DNA from: Aestuariibius violaceus
GTDB taxonomy: Bacteria; Pseudomonadota; Alphaproteobacteria; Rhodobacterales; Rhodobacteraceae
Reading direction: 5' to 3'
DNA length: 64,000 bases
Assembly (NCBI RefSeq): GCF_040779325.2
Contig: NZ_JBFONT020000001.1
Location: forward strand, 496,001-560,000
Shown here: positions 59,788 through 64,000 of the stretch, in pieces
How the letters are laid out: every line of letters starts with the position of its first letter
Position numbering within the stretch: the first letter of the stretch is position 1
Translations under genes and position numbers: made by a program
Notes under the pieces: generated by a model
Databases searched by the model: none
What the model saw: the letters and a program-made list of their open reading frames with translations, nothing else
Told to the model about the DNA's origin: nothing

Positions 59788-61350
59788 ATGCGCCCAATCC
59801 TCACCCTCACCGCCATTCTCCTGGCCACCACCGCCTCCGCCGAGGAGTTCCGCTGGGCCGGCACCACCGACCCCCAGACGATGGACCCCCACGCCGTCAA
59901 CGCCGCCCCCGTCCTGGGCTTTCTCAACAACGTCTACGAAGGCCTCGTCCGCCGCGGCAAGGACATGACGATCGAGCCCGCTCTGGCGACGGCGTGGGAG
60001 CCGATCGGCGACGGCGAAGGCTGGCGCTTCACCCTCCGCGAAGGCGTAAAATTCCATGGCGGAGAAGACTTTACCTCCGAAGACGTCGTCTTCTCATTCG
60101 AGCGTGCCAGCTCGGACGAGGCCGATACCTCCAGCTGGTTCGCCCCCGTCTCCCGCGTCGAGGCGCCGGACGACTACACCGTCGAGATCTACACCACCGC
60201 CCCCAACCCGATCTTCCCCGACAGCATCGCCAACTGGATGATCATGGACAGCGGCTGGGCCGAAGCGAACGAGACGACCCGCCCCAACAAGGAAGGTGAA
60301 ACCTTCGCCACGCTCAACGCCAACGGCACCGGCGCCTTTCAGGTGACCGACCGCCAGCCGGGCCTGCAAACGACGCTAGAGCCCTTCGCGGATTGGTGGG
60401 GCGAGCCCGAACACAACATCACCAGCGCCACCTTCACCCCGATCCAGAACCCGGCCACCGCCGTGGCCGCCCTGCTCGCGGGCGATGTCGACTTCATCAA
60501 CCCCGTCCCCATCCAGGATGCCGCCCGCCTCGAACAAGCCGACGGCGTCAACGTTATCAAGGGGATAGAGGCGCGTGTCATCATGCTGGGCTTCCCGCAC
60601 GAAGCCCCCGTCCTGACCGGCGGCGACAACGAAGGCGACGCCAACCCCTTCACCAACGAACGGGTCCGCCAGGCCGTCGCCCATGCGATCAACGTCCCGG
60701 CGATCCTGCAGACGATCATGCGCGGCAACGCAGAACCGGCCTCCCAGCTCGTTTCGCCCGCCATGCGCGGCTATAGCGAGGCCCTCGCCGCGCGGCCCGA
60801 ATACGACCAGGCAGCCGCCCGCGAACTCCTTGCAAATGCCGGATATCCCGATGGGTTTTCCTTCGCGCTCAAATGCCCGAACGACCGCTACCTGAATGAC
60901 GAAGCCGTCTGCCAGGCGGTCACCGGGATGCTCGCCCAGGTGGGCCTCAACGCCCAGCTCGAGACGATGCCGGTCCGCAACTACTGGCCCGAGCTGCGCG
61001 AGGACAATTTCGACATGTACCTCCTCGGCTGGTCGCCCGGCACCTTCGACGCCGAACACCCGATCCGCTTCCTCGCCGCGACCCCCAACGAAGAGGCGCG
61101 CCTCGGCAGCTGGAATTTCGGTGACTTTTCAAATGATCGCGTTGATGAACTCCTTCCGCAGATCCAGTCCGAACTCGACGAGGCCACCCGCCAGGCCATG
61201 CTCGACGAGGTGACCGGCATCCTGCAGGAACAGACGGCTTATGTCCCGCTCTACGTCCAGCCACTGCTCTGGGGCGTCCGCGACGGGATCGAGATGACCC
61301 AGCGCCCCGACGATTTTTTCATCCTGCGCTGGGTGACGGTCGGCGGCTAG
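59788..61350 (+). CDS. ABC transporter solute-binding protein (peptide class), copy 2
   Basis: A 520-residue periplasmic binding protein of the SBP_bac_5 family, with signal peptide LTLTAILLATTASA. FRWAGTTDPQTMDPHAVN, YEGLVRRG, TLREGVKFHGGEDFTSEDVVFSFERA and LGWSPGTFDAEHPIRF are typical. GGAGG lies five bases before the ATG, which fixes the start; the longer frame from 59512 is rejected. It is a diverged paralogue of the protein at 52271, and again no permease or ATPase genes are adjacent. The upstream phased repeats suggest specific regulation. Confidence 0.9.
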   Translation: MRPILTLTAILLATTASAEEFRWAGTTDPQTMDPHAVNAAPVLGFLNNVYEGLVRRGKDMTIEPALATAWEPIGDGEGWRFTLREGVKFHGGEDFTSEDVVFSFERASSDEADTSSWFAPVSRVEAPDDYTVEIYTTAPNPIFPDSIANWMIMDSGWAEANETTRPNKEGETFATLNANGTGAFQVTDRQPGLQTTLEPFADWWGEPEHNITSATFTPIQNPATAVAALLAGDVDFINPVPIQDAARLEQADGVNVIKGIEARVIMLGFPHEAPVLTGGDNEGDANPFTNERVRQAVAHAINVPAILQTIMRGNAEPASQLVSPAMRGYSEALAARPEYDQAAARELLANAGYPDGFSFALKCPNDRYLNDEAVCQAVTGMLAQVGLNAQLETMPVRNYWPELREDNFDMYLLGWSPGTFDAEHPIRFLAATPNEEARLGSWNFGDFSNDRVDELLPQIQSELDEATRQAMLDEVTGILQEQTAYVPLYVQPLLWGVRDGIEMTQRPDDFFILRWVTVGG

Positions 61351-61476
61351 GTTACAGAATGTGATCCGGCGGGCGGCGGCCCGCTGACAATGCAGACGGG
61401 CGGCACGGAACCCTGTGCCGCCCGTTCTTGTTTCCTTCCCATATGGCGCAAACGCCTGAAAAACAAAGGAAACGCT

Positions 61477-63432
61477 ATGACCCGCCGCACCCTGCGGTCG
61501 ACGACCGCCCTGATCCTGTCCCTCACACTCGCCGCGCCCCTGCCGCTCGCCGCGCAAGACGCCGTGGTCGAAACCTGCCCAGAAGGTGCCGTCTCCGAGA
61601 CCTGCCCGCCCGCCGCCGAGGCCGAAGGCACCGTCACCCAAGAGGGTTTGCCGCAGATCACCGACACGGCTCCGGAAGCCGGGGACACCACCACCGAAGA
61701 GGGCGGGGATGCGCTTCCCCAAGTCACCGAGACGACCCCCGATACCGGCGAGGACGCCACCGAAGAAGTGGATGACGGCCTGCCCCAGATCACGGACGCC
61801 GTGCCGGAAACCGAGGGCTCCGGCGAAGTGGAGACCACGGCCGACGGTGCAGAACCGGCCCCAGGCGGCACGCCCGCGGATCCTGAATCGGCGGACATGA
61901 ACGCAGACCCGGCCCCCGGCGGCACCACTATCGACCCTGAATCGACAGCTGAGAGCGAGCTTCCCGCCGTCGAAGAAAGCGCACCCGCCGAGACGGCCGA
62001 AACTCCGCCTGTGGCCGATCCCGAGGTCATCCCGGCCCCCGACACCGCCGAAGGCGAAGAGGCCGAGCCTACCGAAGGCACGCCTGTCGAAACCGCCGAA
62101 CCCGAGGTTTCGCCGACCGAGGAACCGCCAGCTGAGACCGCCGAGGAAACCGTGGTGGACCCTGCCGAAACCGACACGGCAGAGACCGCACCGGCAGAGG
62201 TTGAAGCGGAAGGCGAGGCCGACGTAGCCGTCGAAACCGAGGCGGCCCCCTCTGAGACCACGGAAGAGGACGGTATCGCCGTGATCGCCCCTCCGGCAGA
62301 GGGCGAACAGTCCGAAGCCGACGTCGCCGGAACCGAGCCGGAGGTCACCCAGGACGATACCGAAACCAGCACCGCCGCCGCCAACGAAACGCCCGAGGCC
62401 GCCGCGACCGCAGCCGTCGAAGGCGAAGCGGACGCCGAGGCAGAAGTCGTGACGGAAACGGTGACCGAGGAAACGTCGCGCTCTTCCGACGAGGAATTCA
62501 CCACCTCCGCCAGCCGCAGCGCGGACGAGAACGATGACGACGACGGCCTCTCCGCCCTCGAAACCTTCGCGCTTGGCGCCGCCGGTCTTATCGTCCTCGA
62601 CCAGATCATCGGTCGGAACGAACAGGTCGTCACCAATTCCGGCGACCGCGTCGTGGTCCAGCGCGACGACGGCGACTACTACGTCCTCAAGGATGACAAC
62701 GCACTGCTTCGCCAGCCCGGTGCACAGATCTCCACACGCACCTTCGACGACGGCTCGACGCTCCAGCGCGTCCTCCGCGAGGACGGGTCAGAGGTCATCA
62801 CGATCCGCGCCGCCAATGGCCAGGTCCTGCGCCGTTCGCGTATCCTGCCCGACGGCACCGAAGTGCTCCTCTTCGACGACACGGTCGAGGCCGCACCGGT
62901 CGAGGTCACCGAACTGCCCGAGCCGCAGCAGCGATCGATCTCACTCGACACCGCAACCGAGGACGAGCTGCGCGCCGCCCTCCGCCAGCGCGAACTCGAT
63001 ACGTTCGACCGCAGCTTCACGCTGCAGCAGATCCGCCAGATCCGCGCCGTGCGGGAGCTTGTGCCGGTGATCGAACTCGATGCCGTCACCTTCGATACAG
63101 GGTCGTCCGCAATCCGCGCCAGCCAGGCCGACGCGCTGATCGCGATCGGGCAGGCGATGCGCGACGTGATCGAGGAAAGCCCGAACGAGGTCTTCCTCGT
63201 CGAAGGCCACACCGACGCCGTCGGTTCCGCCAGCCTCAACCTTGCCCTGTCGGATCGCCGGGCGGAATCCGTGGCACTGGCGCTCGCCGAATATTTCGAC
63301 GTGCCGCCGGAAAACCTCATCGTGCAGGGCTACGGAGAGGCCAATCTCAAGGTCGTCACGGAAGACGCCAACCGCGAGAACCGCCGCGCCACCGTGCGGC
63401 GGATCACCCCGCTTCTCGCGCGCCTGAACTGA
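61477..63432 (+). CDS. OmpA-family protein with long acidic spacer
   Basis: A 651-residue envelope protein. A signal peptide (TTALILSLTLAAPLPLAAQ) is followed by about 310 residues of Glu/Thr/Pro/Ala-rich low-complexity sequence, a hydrophobic segment at about 358-378 (LSALETFALGAAGLIVLDQII), a small domain rich in Asp and Arg with repeated DG turns, and a C-terminal OmpA peptidoglycan-binding domain (about 530-651: FDTGSSAIRASQADAL, VEGHTDAVGSASLNLALSDRRAESV, GYGEANLKV). Three 22-residue repeats lie early in the spacer. The spacer probably spans the periplasm between membrane and wall. AAAGGA precedes the ATG at 61477. Confidence 0.82.
   Translation: MTRRTLRSTTALILSLTLAAPLPLAAQDAVVETCPEGAVSETCPPAAEAEGTVTQEGLPQITDTAPEAGDTTTEEGGDALPQVTETTPDTGEDATEEVDDGLPQITDAVPETEGSGEVETTADGAEPAPGGTPADPESADMNADPAPGGTTIDPESTAESELPAVEESAPAETAETPPVADPEVIPAPDTAEGEEAEPTEGTPVETAEPEVSPTEEPPAETAEETVVDPAETDTAETAPAEVEAEGEADVAVETEAAPSETTEEDGIAVIAPPAEGEQSEADVAGTEPEVTQDDTETSTAAANETPEAAATAAVEGEADAEAEVVTETVTEETSRSSDEEFTTSASRSADENDDDDGLSALETFALGAAGLIVLDQIIGRNEQVVTNSGDRVVVQRDDGDYYVLKDDNALLRQPGAQISTRTFDDGSTLQRVLREDGSEVITIRAANGQVLRRSRILPDGTEVLLFDDTVEAAPVEVTELPEPQQRSISLDTATEDELRAALRQRELDTFDRSFTLQQIRQIRAVRELVPVIELDAVTFDTGSSAIRASQADALIAIGQAMRDVIEESPNEVFLVEGHTDAVGSASLNLALSDRRAESVALALAEYFDVPPENLIVQGYGEANLKVVTEDANRENRRATVRRITPLLARLN
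61642..61839 (+). repeat. Three 66-bp (22-residue) imperfect tandem repeats in the OmpA-family gene
   Basis: The copies begin EGLPQITDTAPEAG, DALPQVTETTPDTG and DGLPQITDAVPETE at 66-base spacing. They lie within the acidic low-complexity region. Confidence 0.8.
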
Positions 63433-63438
63433 CCGGAC

Positions 63439-63468
63439 GGCTCCGGGTGGTTCATTCCGCCCGGAGCC
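63439..63468. terminator. Bidirectional terminator between the OmpA-family gene and the hydrolase
   Basis: GGCTCCGGGTGG pairs with CCGCCCGGAGCC over 12 bp (one G-T pair) around TTCATT, seven bases after the OmpA-family stop and overlapping the last bases of the convergent hydrolase. It can fold on either strand; no long T run is present. Confidence 0.6.
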
Positions 63469-64000
63469 ATTCGAACCGCAGGCCCGCTGCCGTCCGGTTC
63501 GCAAATCCCCGCCAATAGGTATGCTCTTCGGTCGGCGACCCGTCCTCATCCACCGACCACAGCCCATCCGCCGCCACCGGCACCAAGTCGAGATACCCAA
63601 CCGCCTCCGCACGGCCCTTCAGATAGGTATCCAGCCACACCGTCACGAAATGCTGCGTGACGTTATTCATCCGCACCGTGTCCCAAACCGGGTCTGCATA
63701 ATGCTCGAATGGCGCGAACCCCAGATCCTCGTTGAACGCATAGCTCTCGGGCGGCGCGGGATAAGGCGCGGCCGCGTTGTGGTTCGCATGTTCGAAGGTC
63801 AGCAGCGCCCGGTCCACGCCTGTCGCCTCGTCCCACATCAGCCGCACGCCCTCCTCGTAGCCGGACACGTCATCCACCGACCCGGCGATGAACAGCGCCG
63901 GCACTGACAGCCCCGCCATCCCCTCCGCATCCCACATCCCCCGCGCACGACCCCAGGGGCCGATGGCGATCACCGTCTTCACCCGTGGATCGAGCAGCGC
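63452..64000 (-). CDS. Alpha/beta hydrolase (dienelactone hydrolase-like), partial
   Basis: The C-terminal part (about 183 residues) of an alpha/beta hydrolase; the frame is open to the right edge (…ALLDPRVKTVIAIGPWG), so the nucleophile elbow lies outside. A charge-relay aspartate is likely in FIAGSVDDVSGYEEG and the histidine in TFEHANHNAAAP. Similar proteins are annotated as dienelactone-hydrolase-family or serine-aminopeptidase-like; the substrate is unknown. An internal GTG at 63982 is not the true start. It converges on the OmpA-family gene. Confidence 0.75.
   Translation of the reverse strand, partial: ALLDPRVKTVIAIGPWGRARGMWDAEGMAGLSVPALFIAGSVDDVSGYEEGVRLMWDEATGVDRALLTFEHANHNAAAPYPAPPESYAFNEDLGFAPFEHYADPVWDTVRMNNVTQHFVTVWLDTYLKGRAEAVGYLDLVPVAADGLWSVDEDGSPTEEHTYWRGFANRTAAGLRFEWLRAE

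Noticed and set aside
58623..59930. 435-codon minus-strand open frame
   Set aside because: Covers yjhX, the GNAT gene and an intergenic region in antisense; glycine/arginine-rich without motifs.
61347..62636. 429-codon minus-strand open frame rich in Ser and Val
   Set aside because: It is the mirror of the Glu/Thr/Pro-rich spacer of the OmpA-family gene; composition is an artefact of that repeat and no family features are seen.
1..64000. CRISPR arrays, prophage, integrases, rRNA genes
   Set aside because: No regularly spaced 20-40 bp repeats, no integrase or phage structural genes and no rRNA sequence were seen on either strand.

Overview
The window reads as chromosome of a GC-rich alphaproteobacterium of the Rhodobacteraceae (Roseobacter group). 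The support is a Rhodobacter-type cytochrome bc1 pair, a petP/petR regulator pair, a NavBac-type sodium channel like those of marine roseobacters, a flagellar cluster with SltF-, MotE- and FliL-type genes, candidate CtrA boxes in front of flagellar operons, and a TPP riboswitch on thiBPQ. No insertion sequence, prophage or CRISPR array was seen. Genus or species cannot be named from the sequence alone.

Layout. 1-1370: end of cytochrome b and complete cytochrome c1, closed by a terminator. 1456-4740: riboswitch-controlled thiamine ABC transporter (thiBPQ, minus strand), divergent from aroC. 6056-9922: HU, AMP nucleosidase and adenine deaminase. 10227-12610: a YeeZ-like SDR protein, a six-helix membrane protein and a voltage-gated sodium channel. 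12618-16599: HDAC-family deacetylase, xseB, ispA and dxs, an isoprenoid precursor operon. 16639-18853: petR/petP divergent from ilvE. 19534-20220: ExoY-like sugar transferase behind a long non-coding leader. 20495-26120: TetR repressor divergent from an RND efflux operon that ends in a catalytically degenerate HAD protein. 26135-26211: tRNA-Arg(CCU). 26313-27326: LacI-type regulator.

27404-52125 is a flagellar supercluster in several divergent blocks: fliI (-); flgB-flgC-fliE-fliQ-flgF-flgG-flgA-flgH-fliL2 (+); fliL-orf-motE-motA-orf664-sltF-flhA-fliR-flhB-fliJ-like (-); fliF-fliH-fliN-fliP (+); motB-flgE-flgK-flgL-flgI (-). These give the export gate (FlhAB, FliPQR, FliHIJ), the MS-, P- and L-rings, rod, hook, hook-filament junction and stator. 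The filament, FliG/FliM, FlgD and FliK are not here. Near-consensus CtrA boxes (TTAA-N7-TTAA, one mismatch each) lie in the three intergenic regions that start these operons.

52271-63982 holds metabolic and envelope genes: two orphan periplasmic solute-binding proteins of the peptide/dipeptide class, a TPR protein, type II NADH dehydrogenase, a PLP-dependent decarboxylase, a YjhX (TopAI)-like toxin next to a GNAT protein, an OmpA-family protein with a very long acidic spacer, and a truncated alpha/beta hydrolase at the edge.

Points that ordinary annotation would miss: an 11-bp phased CCGACA repeat found both before amn and before the second solute-binding protein; a HAD protein lacking both catalytic aspartates; a candidate MotC-like periplasmic partner for MotE; a possible structured RNA at 10118-10218; and the stub of a lost quinone-oxidoreductase gene at 54232-54306.
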